Assembly: GCF_017353515.1 (NCBI RefSeq)
Contig: NZ_JAFMPY010000011.1
Span: forward strand, 1 to 64,000
Length of the DNA stretch: 64,000 bases
Source of the DNA: Jiella sonneratiae
GTDB lineage: Bacteria; Pseudomonadota; Alphaproteobacteria; Rhizobiales; Rhizobiaceae
Reading direction: 5' to 3'
Notes under the pieces: model-generated
Seen by the model: only the letters and a program-made list of their open reading frames with translations
Told to the model about the DNA's origin: nothing
Databases searched by the model: none
Position numbers and translations under genes: made by a program
In this document: positions 8,989 to 16,668 of the stretch, piece after piece
Numbering within the stretch: position 1 is the first letter of the stretch
Layout: the number at the start of each line of letters is the position of its first letter

Positions 8989-9339
8989 TTATTCGAGCGG
9001 CGCGAATTCCGCCTGCTTGCCCATGTCGGGATGGACGGAGGGGCCCTTCTGGCGCATCGCGTCGCGGAAGTGCCGGGCGATCGGCAGTCCCGCCTCGGAA
9101 AGGTCCACCGGAACGAGATAGGGGTCGATCACGGCGTTCGCCGCCGCGGCCGCCTTGCCCTCGGCCTCCATCGCCGCCGCGGTCTCGGCGTCGTGGGCGA
9201 TCCGCGCCGCGGAGGGATCGCGGGTCCAGCCGGCCTTGCCGAGAAAGACCGTGTCGCCCTCGATGAGATGGCTCGCCATCAGGATCGCCGGCAGCTTGTC
9301 GCCGCGCACCTTCGATCCCGCCCGGTGGTCCTTCGCCAT
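8989..9339 (-). CDS. DUF2849 protein, first gene of the cysI operon
   Basis: 116 residues, homologous to the small DUF2849 proteins that precede cysI in Hyphomicrobiales and Rhodobacterales; DKLPAILMASHLIEGDTVFL is the conserved N-terminal segment. The frame is open well upstream, but the ATG at 9339 follows a good ribosome site (GGGAG) and starts just before the conserved part. The function is not established; a small regulatory or carrier role in sulfite reduction is inferred from context. An 84-base gap separates it from cysI. Confidence 0.85.
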   Translation of the reverse strand: MAKDHRAGSKVRGDKLPAILMASHLIEGDTVFLGKAGWTRDPSAARIAHDAETAAAMEAEGKAAAAANAVIDPYLVPVDLSEAGLPIARHFRDAMRQKGPSVHPDMGKQAEFAPLE

Positions 9340-9758
9340 CGTCTCGCTCCCTTCCTGCCGGCAGCCGCCGCCGATGAGGGGCGAGGCCGGATGAATCTGG
9401 TAGCATTCTAGATAAGCCGGATCGCCCGGCCGATCACCGGCGGCCATTGCGGAGTGAGCGGGCGAAGCGAAACAGATTTGCCGGGGATGGCCGCGGGACG
9501 GGAAAATCGTCCGAAGGGCTCCCGGCGATCCCCGCCATCCGCCGATCGGGGCCAGTCTCCGCCACGTCGAACCGGCCGCATCCTTCCTTTCGCTCCGCTT
9601 CGTCGCTCTCGCTCTGCGGTTCGATTTGCCCTTGCGGCGGAACTCCGCCACTCTCCCCCCGGGCATCGTGCGGGCCGGGAAGCGGCGCGCGGCGTCGGCG
9701 GCAGGGAGGCCGCCGTCGCAAGGCCGGTGCCCGGACGTTCTTCGGGAGGAGACAGGGC
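9340..9758. other. Divergent intergenic region, DUF2849-cysI operon and ABC binding protein
   Basis: 419 bases without a convincing gene. It must hold the promoter of the cysteine operon (minus strand), probably in the A/T-richer stretch 9393-9418, and of the binding-protein gene (plus strand). No riboswitch or clear operator was recognised. Confidence 0.5.
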
Positions 9759-10985
9759 ATGAAATTTCTGACGACGGTTCTTCTGGCGGGTGCCGCGACG
9801 GCGCTTGCCGGTGCGGCGAGTGCCGCGGACGGCAAGGGGATCAGCGACGATGCCGTGAAGATCGGCATGATCCTCGACATGTCGGGCGCCTATTCCTCGA
9901 TCGACGGCCAGGGCTCGGTCGCCGCCGTGCAGATGGCGATCGACGAAATGGGCGGAAAGGTCGCCGGCAAGCCGATCGAGCTGATGTCGGGCGACCACCA
10001 GAACAAGGCCGACATCGGCTCCAACATCGCCCGGCAGTGGGCCGATCAGGACCATGTCGACCTGATCCTCGGCGGGGCGAATTCCGGCGTCGGCATCGCG
10101 CTGCAGGGCATCACCGCCGAGAAAAACGTCGCCTACATCAACAACGGCGCGGCCTCGAACGCTTTGACCAACGAGAGCTGCGCACCGAAGACCGGGCTCC
10201 ACTGGACCTACGACACCGACGCGCTCGCCAACGGAACCGCCGTCGCGATGGTGAAGGAGGGCAACAAGTCCTGGTACTTCATCACCGCCGACTACGCCTT
10301 CGGCCACAATCTCGAAAAGACCGCGGCCAACGCCGTCAAGGCGAATGGCGGCGAGGTGGTCGGCTCCGTCGCCGCGCCCTTCCCGACGCCGGACTTCTCG
10401 TCCTTCCTGTTGCAGGCGCAGGGCTCGGGCGCGCAGGTGATCGGTCTCGCCAATGCCGGAACCGACACCCAGAACTCGGTCAAGCAGGCGCAGGAGTTCG
10501 GCATCGTCTCGGGCGGCCAGAAGCTCGCCTCGCTGCTGCTCTTCATCTCCGACGTCGATGCCCTCGGCCTCGACGCGGCGCAGGGCCTGACGCTGACGAC
10601 CGGCTTCTACTGGGATCTCGACGACGATACCCGGGCGTGGAGCGCGAAATACGAGGAGAAGACCGGCGCCAAGCCGTCGATGGTGCAGGCCGGCATGTAT
10701 TCCTCGGCACTGCAGTATCTGAAGGCGGTCGAGGCCGCCGGCACCGACGATCCGGAAACGGTGATCGCCAAGCTGAAGGAGATGCCGATCGACGACGTCT
10801 TCGCCCGCAACGGCAAGGTCCGGGCCGACGGGCTGATGGTCCACGACATGTATCTCGCCCAGGTGAAGACGCCGGAGGAGAGCAAGGGCAAGTGGGACTA
10901 TTACAACATCGTCCGCACGATCCCCGGCGACCAGGCCTTCCAGTCGATGGACAAGGGCAGCTGCGAGGCGGCGAAGAAGATGTGA
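9759..10985 (+). CDS. ABC transporter periplasmic binding protein, branched-chain amino acid type
   Basis: 408 residues with a Sec signal peptide ending around ALAGAASA (residue ~22). The mature part starts with VKIGMILDMSGAYSSIDGQG, the LivJ-like Peripla_BP_6 fold that captures amino acids, amides or aromatic acids. The ATG at 9759 has a strong GGAGGAG ribosome site. No permease or ATPase gene is next to it and a hairpin follows directly, so it is an orphan receptor whose partners must be elsewhere. The ligand cannot be deduced; in this family the position ~75-150 ligand loop varies widely. Confidence 0.9.
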   Translation: MKFLTTVLLAGAATALAGAASAADGKGISDDAVKIGMILDMSGAYSSIDGQGSVAAVQMAIDEMGGKVAGKPIELMSGDHQNKADIGSNIARQWADQDHVDLILGGANSGVGIALQGITAEKNVAYINNGAASNALTNESCAPKTGLHWTYDTDALANGTAVAMVKEGNKSWYFITADYAFGHNLEKTAANAVKANGGEVVGSVAAPFPTPDFSSFLLQAQGSGAQVIGLANAGTDTQNSVKQAQEFGIVSGGQKLASLLLFISDVDALGLDAAQGLTLTTGFYWDLDDDTRAWSAKYEEKTGAKPSMVQAGMYSSALQYLKAVEAAGTDDPETVIAKLKEMPIDDVFARNGKVRADGLMVHDMYLAQVKTPEESKGKWDYYNIVRTIPGDQAFQSMDKGSCEAAKKM

Positions 10986-10997
10986 TGGAATGACGGA

Positions 10998-11028
10998 GCG
11001 GCCCGCGGGCTTGTCGGCCGCGGGCCGC
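10998..11028 (+). terminator. Strong GC hairpin after the binding-protein gene
   Basis: Perfect 11 bp arms GCGGCCCGCGG and CCGCGGGCCGC enclose a nine-base loop, 12 bases after the stop codon. No U-run follows, so termination is inferred from stem strength and position. Confidence 0.6.
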
Positions 11029-11073
11029 GGCCCTGCCCGTCGGCGTTCGCCAGGATGCGGACGCATCGAAGCT

Positions 11074-11219
11074 TCGTCATCCCGGCCCCCGAGCCGGGAT
11101 CCATTCCAAATCGTCGCCGCCGTAGTCGCTGCTGAATCGGATGACGGGCTTTCCTGACGCCGGCGAGGTGTGTTCGCCGCCGAGGAATGGATCCCGGGTC
11201 AAGCCCGGGATGACGAGGC
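11074..11219. repeat. Inverted pair of family-A palindromes
   Basis: A degenerate copy (CGTCATCCCGGCCCCCGAG, from about 11075) and an inverted full copy (ATCCCGGGTCAAGCCCGGGA, about 11190-11209) face each other over ~70 bp. The ends read CGTCATCCCGG and CCGGGATGACG. This is the same architecture as the unit in the cysD-cysH gap. It occupies the gap between the binding protein and the convergent ubiH-type gene. Confidence 0.75.
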
Positions 11220-11257
11220 GGCGCGGTCTGCGGCCGTCCTGATCGGCCCCGGCCGCC

Positions 11258-12511
11258 TCAGATCGCCTCGCCCTGCAGCAGCCGCGGGCTCGGCCCCTTG
11301 GTCAGCCCGGCCGCCTGCCCGATGAAGAAATCCTTCAGCGGCGGAGCGCGGTCGACGAGGGACAGGCCGAAGGAGCGGGCCATGCGCAGGACGGCGTTGT
11401 CGTTGGAGAACAGCCGGTTGAGGACGTCGGTGGTGACGCCCATCGACAGCGTGTCGAAGCGCCGCCAGCGCTGATAGGTTTCCAGCACGTCGAGGGCGCC
11501 GATGTCGAGCCCGCGGCGCTCGGCGTCGACCACCACCTCGGCAAGCGCCGCGGCGTCCTTGAAGCCGAGATTGAGGCCCTGGCCGGCGATCGGATGAATG
11601 CCGTGGGCGGCGTCGCCGGCGAGCGCGATGCGCGGGCGCACGAATTCGCGGGCGAGGGTGAGGCCGAGCGGAAACGCCCGTCGCGGGCCCTCGACGGTCA
11701 GGGCTCCGAGCCGGTGGCCGAAGCGCTGTTCGAGTTCGAGTTCGAACACCATGTCGTCGGCGGCGACCAGCCGCTCGGCCTCTCTGGTCGGCTCGGTCCA
11801 GACCAGCGACGAGCGATTGCCCTTCAAAGGCAGGATGGCGAAGGGGCCGGAGGGCAGGAAATGCTCCTCCGCCCGGCCCTCGTGCGGGCGCTCGTGGGCG
11901 ACCGTCGCGACGATGCCGGACTGGCCGTAGTCCCAGTGCAGGGTGCGGATCCCCGCCATGTCGCGGACCGCCGACTTCACCCCGTCGCAGGCGACGAGCA
12001 GCCGCGCCGACAGCGCCGAGCCGTCCGAAAGCCGCACCTCGACATGGCCGATGCCTTCCGCGATGCCGCGCACCGCGACGCCCTGGCGGATCGAGATGCC
12101 GAGATCCGCGGCGCGCGCGCGCAGCGCCCCGTTCAGCCTGACGTTCGGCATCATGTGGGCGAAGGGCTCGCCCGGCCGCGCCTCGCCGCCGAAGGTGAGG
12201 AAGACCGGCCGGACGGCGTCGCCGGTCTTCGAATCCGTGACGATCATCTCGGTGATCGGCTGCGCCTCGGCCTCGATGGCGCGCCAGATGCCGAGCTGCG
12301 TCAGCATGCGCACCGCCGCGGCGGCGACCGCCGAGGCGCGGGTGTCCTTTTCCCACACGCCGTCCGGCGCGGCGTCGACGATGGCGACGGAAAGATGCGG
12401 CGCCGCCTCCTTGATCGCGACGGCGGTGGTGAGCCCCACATAGCCTGCCCCGGCGACGAGGATGTCGACCCTCTCGGCCCCCGGCTTCTGATCGAACGGC
12501 ACGTCACTCAT
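11258..12511 (-). CDS. UbiH/UbiF/VisC-family FAD-dependent hydroxylase
   Basis: 417 residues. FAD-binding motif ILVAGAGYVGL near residue 18, the mid-sequence DG-type motif (LLVACDGVKSAVR) near residue 170 and the second flavin motif ALAGDAAHGIHPIAGQGLNL near residue 290 place it in the class A monooxygenases of ubiquinone synthesis. It probably hydroxylates the ring of a ubiquinone intermediate; which position (C5, C6 or C1) cannot be assigned because alphaproteobacterial members have shifted specificities. It is transcribed divergently from the tesB-like gene; the start ATG at 12511 leaves 170 bases between them. Confidence 0.88.
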   Translation of the reverse strand: MSDVPFDQKPGAERVDILVAGAGYVGLTTAVAIKEAAPHLSVAIVDAAPDGVWEKDTRASAVAAAAVRMLTQLGIWRAIEAEAQPITEMIVTDSKTGDAVRPVFLTFGGEARPGEPFAHMMPNVRLNGALRARAADLGISIRQGVAVRGIAEGIGHVEVRLSDGSALSARLLVACDGVKSAVRDMAGIRTLHWDYGQSGIVATVAHERPHEGRAEEHFLPSGPFAILPLKGNRSSLVWTEPTREAERLVAADDMVFELELEQRFGHRLGALTVEGPRRAFPLGLTLAREFVRPRIALAGDAAHGIHPIAGQGLNLGFKDAAALAEVVVDAERRGLDIGALDVLETYQRWRRFDTLSMGVTTDVLNRLFSNDNAVLRMARSFGLSLVDRAPPLKDFFIGQAAGLTKGPSPRLLQGEAI

Positions 12512-12681
12512 GATGCTTCCCGATGCTCTTCGTCTCGTTTCCGGTCGGCTGGCCCGTGCGCGACGTCCGGCGGGGCCGGCGCCGCATCGTCGGCGGCGCG
12601 ATTTCTGACCCGCCGCCGGGCCTTTGCGATCCTTCGATGCACCAGCTACGAGGAACCCTGCATCGAGCGGAGTATCTATGG

Positions 12682-13545
12682 ATGAGCGACCCGGTTGAAC
12701 AGCTTCTGGCGATCCTCGACCTCGAAAAACTCGAGGAGGACCTTTATCGCGGCGTCAGCCCGGAATTCGGCTGGCAGCGCGTCTTCGGCGGCCAGGTAAT
12801 CGCCCAGGCCCTCGCCGCCGCCATCCGCACGGTGCCGTCCGAGCGCGCCTGCCATTCGCTGCACGCCTATTTCATGCGGCCGGGCGACCCCGCCGTGCCG
12901 ATCGTCTATACCGTCGACCGGATCCGCGACGGCGGCTCCTTCACGACGCGGCGCGTCGTCGCCCTGCAGCACGGGGCGGCGATCTTCTCGCTTTCGGCCT
13001 CGTTCCAGAAGCGCGAGCAGGGCTTCGAGCACCAGATCACCATGCCAAAGGTGCCGCGGCCCGAGGACCTGCCGCATGGCGAGGCACTGGAGGCGACGAT
13101 CCTGAAGAACGCCTCGCCGGCGGTGCAGCGCTACTGGCAGCGGCCGCGGCCGATCGAGTTCCGCCCGGTGATCCTGAAGCACTACGTCTCGGGCGAGAAG
13201 CTCGAGCCCTACCAGCACATCTGGGTGCGCTGCCGCGGCGAGATCGGCGACGATCCGGTCAAGAACGCCGTCGTCCTCGCCTATCTCTCCGACATGACGC
13301 TGCTCGACACGGCGCTCTTCGCCCACGGCCTGTCGGTGTTCGACGAGAGCGTGCAGGCGGCGAGCCTCGACCATGCGATGTGGTTCCACCGGCCGGCGAA
13401 GGTCTCGGAATGGATGCTCTACACGCAGGATTCGCCGTCCTCCTCGGGCGGCCGCGGCCTCACCCGCGGGGCGCTCTACGCCCTCGACGGGACGCTCGTC
13501 GCCTCGGTCGCCCAGGAAGGGCTGATCCGCCCGCGGCGGGGGTAG
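12682..13545 (+). CDS. tesB: Acyl-CoA thioesterase II (TesB)
   Basis: 287 residues, normal TesB length, with the double hot-dog fold. N-terminal signatures GWQRVFGGQVIAQAL and SLHAYFMRPGD and C-terminal segments LDHAMWFHR and GALYALDGTLVASVAQEGLIR are typical. It hydrolyses medium- and long-chain acyl-CoA to free acid and CoA in the cytoplasm. The frame is open upstream, but the ATG at 12682 is where homology starts and it follows GGAG at suitable distance. An out-of-frame ATG four bases earlier should be ignored. Directly after the stop comes a repeat element. Confidence 0.93.
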   Translation: MSDPVEQLLAILDLEKLEEDLYRGVSPEFGWQRVFGGQVIAQALAAAIRTVPSERACHSLHAYFMRPGDPAVPIVYTVDRIRDGGSFTTRRVVALQHGAAIFSLSASFQKREQGFEHQITMPKVPRPEDLPHGEALEATILKNASPAVQRYWQRPRPIEFRPVILKHYVSGEKLEPYQHIWVRCRGEIGDDPVKNAVVLAYLSDMTLLDTALFAHGLSVFDESVQAASLDHAMWFHRPAKVSEWMLYTQDSPSSSGGRGLTRGALYALDGTLVASVAQEGLIRPRRG

Positions 13546-13547
13546 AG

Positions 13548-13623
13548 CTAGTGGTCCGATTCCGACATTTGGTATCGCTTTGTCGAGACCGCGCAGCGGA
13601 TGTCGGAATCGAAAGACCACTAG
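13548..13623. repeat. CTAG-bounded palindromic element, copy 1
   Basis: This 76 bp imperfect palindrome starts CTAGTGGTCCGATTCCGACAT and ends ATGTCGGAATCGAAAGACCACTAG (both ends given in part). It begins two bases after the tesB stop. Together with the next element it forms a tandem of two related hairpins. It may also serve as a terminator for tesB. Confidence 0.75.
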
Positions 13624-13637
13624 CCAACATTATGATC

Positions 13638-13715
13638 CTAGTGGATTTTCCGAATTTGACATTTGATACGACGCCTCACCCGATCGGGACTCAAATGTCA
13701 AATTCAATCCGCTAG
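13638..13715. repeat. CTAG-bounded palindromic element, copy 2
   Basis: This 78 bp imperfect palindrome has arms CTAGTGGATTTTCCGAATTT...and ...CAAATTCAATCCGCTAG, with the inner arms TTTGACATTTGA and TCAAATGTCAAA pairing well. It shares the CTAGTGG / C-CRCTAG ends with copy 1 but has different arm sequence. It lies just upstream of the toxin-antitoxin pair, about 70 bases before the first start codon. Confidence 0.75.
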
Positions 13716-13785
13716 CCGTGGGCGAGGCATTGCGCGACACTCCGCCCGAAGCGACAATGGCGCGGAGTGCCTGAGGGCCGGAGCG

Positions 13786-14130
13786 ATGGAAGTCGAGACG
13801 ATGGAAGTCACGACGATCGGGGAAAGAAGGGCGAACGAAGCCGAGCGGCGAAGGAAAGCCGCCGATGCCGTCGTTGCGGCCTTGGCACGCTACGCATCGC
13901 GACACGGTGGCCGCTTCGTCGTCTTCGGCTCCTACGTGTCGGGCACCATGCGCTTTGACAGCGACTTCGACGTGCTTCTGGACTTTCCCAAAGAGGCGAG
14001 CGCCGAGGCGTGGCGCTTCGTCGAGGAAGCCTGTGCGGAGCGGGACCTGCCGGTGGACATTCACGACGCATCGACGACGACCGTGGCCTTCGTCTCGCGC
14101 GTGTGCGCGGCGGGAATGATCGTCCCGTGA
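13786..14130 (+). CDS. mntA: MNT-domain nucleotidyltransferase antitoxin (MntA-like)
   Basis: 114 residues from the chosen ATG; a second ATG at 13801 has the better-spaced GGAAG and is equally possible. The sequence GSYVSGTMRFDSDFDVLLDF contains the GSx10DxD active-site motif of minimal nucleotidyltransferases. In MntA-HepT systems the antitoxin transfers AMP groups from ATP onto a tyrosine of the HEPN toxin and silences it. Its stop overlaps the GTG start of the next gene (GTGA). It is the first gene of a two-gene unit behind two palindromic elements. Confidence 0.85.
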   Translation: MEVETMEVTTIGERRANEAERRRKAADAVVAALARYASRHGGRFVVFGSYVSGTMRFDSDFDVLLDFPKEASAEAWRFVEEACAERDLPVDIHDASTTTVAFVSRVCAAGMIVP

Positions 14131-14618
14131 GCGATGCGCGTTGGATCGAGGTCGATGACGATGTCGCGGCTGCCTGCCGGCACTATGCCAGAGCGGCGGA
14201 ACTCTTCGATCTCGGTGGTTTCGGCGACGAGGGGCTCGAGGGATATCGGGCGACGATGGCACTGATGCACGCCATGCAGTCGGCCCATACGTCCGTCGAA
14301 GCCGCCCTTGGGCGCATTCTCGAGATGCTGGGTGAAGAAGCGCCGGCCGGCGACCGCTCCCATGCCGATCTCGTCAGGCGCGTGGCGAGGCCCGTGGCGT
14401 CTCCCGGCCGGGGGCGCCCTGCGATCCTTTCCGCCGAGTTGGCCGCCGATCTCGATGAATCCCGCAGGTTCCGCCACCGCGCGAGCCATGACTACGACAA
14501 TTTCGATCCGTCCCGGGCGCTGCCTGCGATGGCGGCGGCCCGGCGGCTGTCGGCAACACTGGCGGGTGCGATCGCGACGTTCCGCGAGATCGTCGACCCG
14601 CCGTCGCCGGACGCGTAG
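14127..14618 (+). CDS. hepT: HEPN-domain RNase toxin (HepT-like)
   Basis: 163 residues from the GTG at 14127, which overlaps the antitoxin stop. Near residue 120 the sequence RHRASHDY matches the Rx4HxY motif of HepT toxins: the R and H form the RNase site, and the tyrosine is the residue AMPylated by MntA. The protein is all-helical with the typical N-terminal helix [12 protein letters not shown]. It is somewhat longer than the ~130-145 residues usual for HepT, because of a Pro/Gly-rich insert around residues 85-100. Motifs and gene pairing make the toxin role likely; the RNA target is unknown. Confidence 0.82.
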   Translation: MSDARWIEVDDDVAAACRHYARAAELFDLGGFGDEGLEGYRATMALMHAMQSAHTSVEAALGRILEMLGEEAPAGDRSHADLVRRVARPVASPGRGRPAILSAELAADLDESRRFRHRASHDYDNFDPSRALPAMAAARRLSATLAGAIATFREIVDPPSPDA

Positions 14619-14764
14619 AATTCCGTCGGCAACTTTGGCCTGGCCAGGCTGACGCGAAGATCGGCGGGTCCGTTGTTCGTCGCTTGGGGAGAAGCACCCG
14701 GGCAGCCGACGAAGAGACCACGAACCGGCCGCTTGCACATGCCTCGCCCGACGTTGCACACTGC

Positions 14765-14780
14765 TTGACCGTATGGTCAA
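14765..14780 (+). promoter_or_regulatory. RutR-like operator before the purine operon
   Basis: A perfect dyad TTGACC-GTAT-GGTCAA ends 20 bases before the uraH start codon. It differs by one base from the E. coli RutR consensus TTGACCANNTGGTCAA. RutR-type TetR regulators control pyrimidine and purine use, which fits the genes downstream. Binding by such a regulator is inferred; no regulator gene is in the window. Confidence 0.65.
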
Positions 14781-14800
14781 ATTTCACCGAAGGAGCGTTC

Positions 14801-15160
14801 ATGCCGGATGCGGCGCGGCTCACGACCCATGTCCTCGACACCATGCACGGCCGGCCCGCCGCCGGGATCCGGATCGAGCTCGCGCGCTACGAGGGCGCTG
14901 CCGCCGCAACGGTGAAGACCGTCTCGACCAATGACGACGGGCGGGTCGACGCGCCGCTCCTTTCCGGGGACGAACTGCGGCCGGGTGAATACGGCCTGAC
15001 CTTCTTCGTCGCGGACTATTTCCGCGCCGCCGGCGTCGCGCTCGCCGACCCGCCCTTCCTCGACGTCGTGCCGATCCGTTTCGGCATCGCCGGTCCCGCG
15101 CACTATCACGTGCCGCTCTTGATCTCCCCTTACGCCTATTCGACCTATCGGGGCAGCTGA
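14801..15160 (+). CDS. uraH: 5-hydroxyisourate hydrolase
   Basis: 119 residues, the full length of the transthyretin-like hydrolase family. It opens 5-hydroxyisourate, the product of urate oxidation, to give OHCU. Signatures: [14 protein letters not shown] at the N-terminus (with the active-site His), [10 protein letters not shown], and the C-terminal YRGS tetrapeptide that distinguishes it from transthyretin. The ATG at 14801 follows AAGGAG. The stop overlaps the xdhA ATG by one base. It heads the purine operon under the RutR-like dyad; its substrate would come from PuuD encoded at 25.7 kb. Confidence 0.95.
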   Translation: MPDAARLTTHVLDTMHGRPAAGIRIELARYEGAAAATVKTVSTNDDGRVDAPLLSGDELRPGEYGLTFFVADYFRAAGVALADPPFLDVVPIRFGIAGPAHYHVPLLISPYAYSTYRGS

Positions 15161-16668
15161 TGGCCGAGACACCGACTGCCGCGACACCGCCGAGCCGCCC
15201 GATCCGCTTCGTCCTGAACGGCGAGGCGCGTGAAGTCTCAGGCGCGAAGCCGACGACGACGCTGCTCGACCATCTCCGCCAGACCGAGCGCCTGACCGGC
15301 ACCAAGGAAGGCTGCGCCGAGGGCGACTGCGGCGCCTGCACCGTGCTTCTCTGCGAGCCGGACGGAAGCGGCGGCATCGCCCGCCGCTCGGTCAATGCCT
15401 GCATCCAGTTCCTCCCGGCGATGAACGGCCGGGCGGTGGAGACGATCGAGCATCTCGGCCGCGATGGCCCGACGAAGCTGCAGACGGCGATGGTGGAAAG
15501 CCATGCCAGCCAGTGCGGCTTCTGCACGCCGGGCTTCGTCATGCAGCTCCATTCGGCCTGGCTCACCGGCGCGCTCGGCGACCGCCAGTCGGTCAAGGAC
15601 GTCGTCTCCGGCAATCTCTGCCGCTGCACCGGCTACGGCCCGATCGTCGACGCTGGGCTCGCGATCGCCGGCGAGCCGGTGCCGGATACCGCCGGGGAGG
15701 ATGCGGCGCTTTCGGCGCGGCTCACCGAGATGGAGGGTGCGGGCGTCTTCGCCTACGAGGCCTCCGGCGGGCGCTGGTTCACGCCGACCAGCGTCGACGA
15801 CCTCGCCGACACCTACGCGGCGCACCCGGACGCCGTGCTCGTCGCCGGCGCGACGGACGTCGGCCTCTGGGTGACCAAACAGTATCGCGAACTGCCGCTC
15901 CTCATCGACGTCTCGAAGGTCCGCGACCTGATGATGATCGAGGAGCGGCAGGACAAGGTCTATCTCGGCGCCGCCGTGACCCACCGCACGGCGCGGCAGG
16001 TCCTCGCCTCGATCCACCCGGATCTCGGCGAAATGCTGCGCCGCTTTGCCGGCTATCAGATCCGCAACGCCGGCACGGTCGGCGGCAACATCGCCAACGG
16101 CTCGCCGATCGGCGACCTGCCGCCCTGCCTGATTGCGCTCGGGGCGCGGCTGTTCCTGAGAAAGGGCGACGACCTGCGCGTCGTGGCGCTCGAAGACTTC
16201 TTCATCGACTACGGCCGGCAGGACCGGGAAAAGGGCGAGTTCGTCGCCGCCGTCGAGGTGCCGCGGCTTTCCGACGACCAGCGCTTCTTCGCCCACAAGA
16301 TCTCGAAACGCTTCGACTCGGACATTTCGGCGGTGATGGCGGCCTTCCGGCTGACATTTGCGGCGACGGGCGACGGCGCGGTGGTGAGCGAGGCGCGGCT
16401 CGCCTTCGGCGGCATGGCGGGAATCCCGAAGCGGGCGAAGGCGGCCGAGGCGGCGCTCGTCGGCCGGCCCTTCGACGCGGCTGCCGCGGAGGATGCGATG
16501 GCGGCGATGGCCGGCGACTTTGCGCCGCTCACCGACATGCGGGCTTCGAGCGGCTACCGGCTGAAGACCGCGCAGAACCTCCTGAAGCGCTTCCAGCTGG
16601 AGCATTCGGGCGTGGCCACCGCCCGAATCGCCGTCATCGGCCCTGACGCCCTCGAAGAGGTCGCGTGA
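15160..16668 (+). CDS. xdhA: Xanthine dehydrogenase small subunit (2Fe-2S and FAD)
   Basis: 502 residues. The first [2Fe-2S] cluster is bound by C52, C57, C60 and C81 (GCAEGDCGAC and SVNAC), the second by C119, C122, C154 and C156 (CGFCTPG and CRCTGY). The FAD domain starts near residue 205 with WFTPTSVDDL and has the LVAGATDVGLWV and GTVGGNIANGSPIGD motifs; the CO-dehydrogenase flavoprotein C-terminal domain follows. It passes electrons from the molybdenum subunit to NAD+. It overlaps uraH and xdhB by one base each, so the three are translated as one operon. Confidence 0.96.
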   Translation: MAETPTAATPPSRPIRFVLNGEAREVSGAKPTTTLLDHLRQTERLTGTKEGCAEGDCGACTVLLCEPDGSGGIARRSVNACIQFLPAMNGRAVETIEHLGRDGPTKLQTAMVESHASQCGFCTPGFVMQLHSAWLTGALGDRQSVKDVVSGNLCRCTGYGPIVDAGLAIAGEPVPDTAGEDAALSARLTEMEGAGVFAYEASGGRWFTPTSVDDLADTYAAHPDAVLVAGATDVGLWVTKQYRELPLLIDVSKVRDLMMIEERQDKVYLGAAVTHRTARQVLASIHPDLGEMLRRFAGYQIRNAGTVGGNIANGSPIGDLPPCLIALGARLFLRKGDDLRVVALEDFFIDYGRQDREKGEFVAAVEVPRLSDDQRFFAHKISKRFDSDISAVMAAFRLTFAATGDGAVVSEARLAFGGMAGIPKRAKAAEAALVGRPFDAAAAEDAMAAMAGDFAPLTDMRASSGYRLKTAQNLLKRFQLEHSGVATARIAVIGPDALEEVA

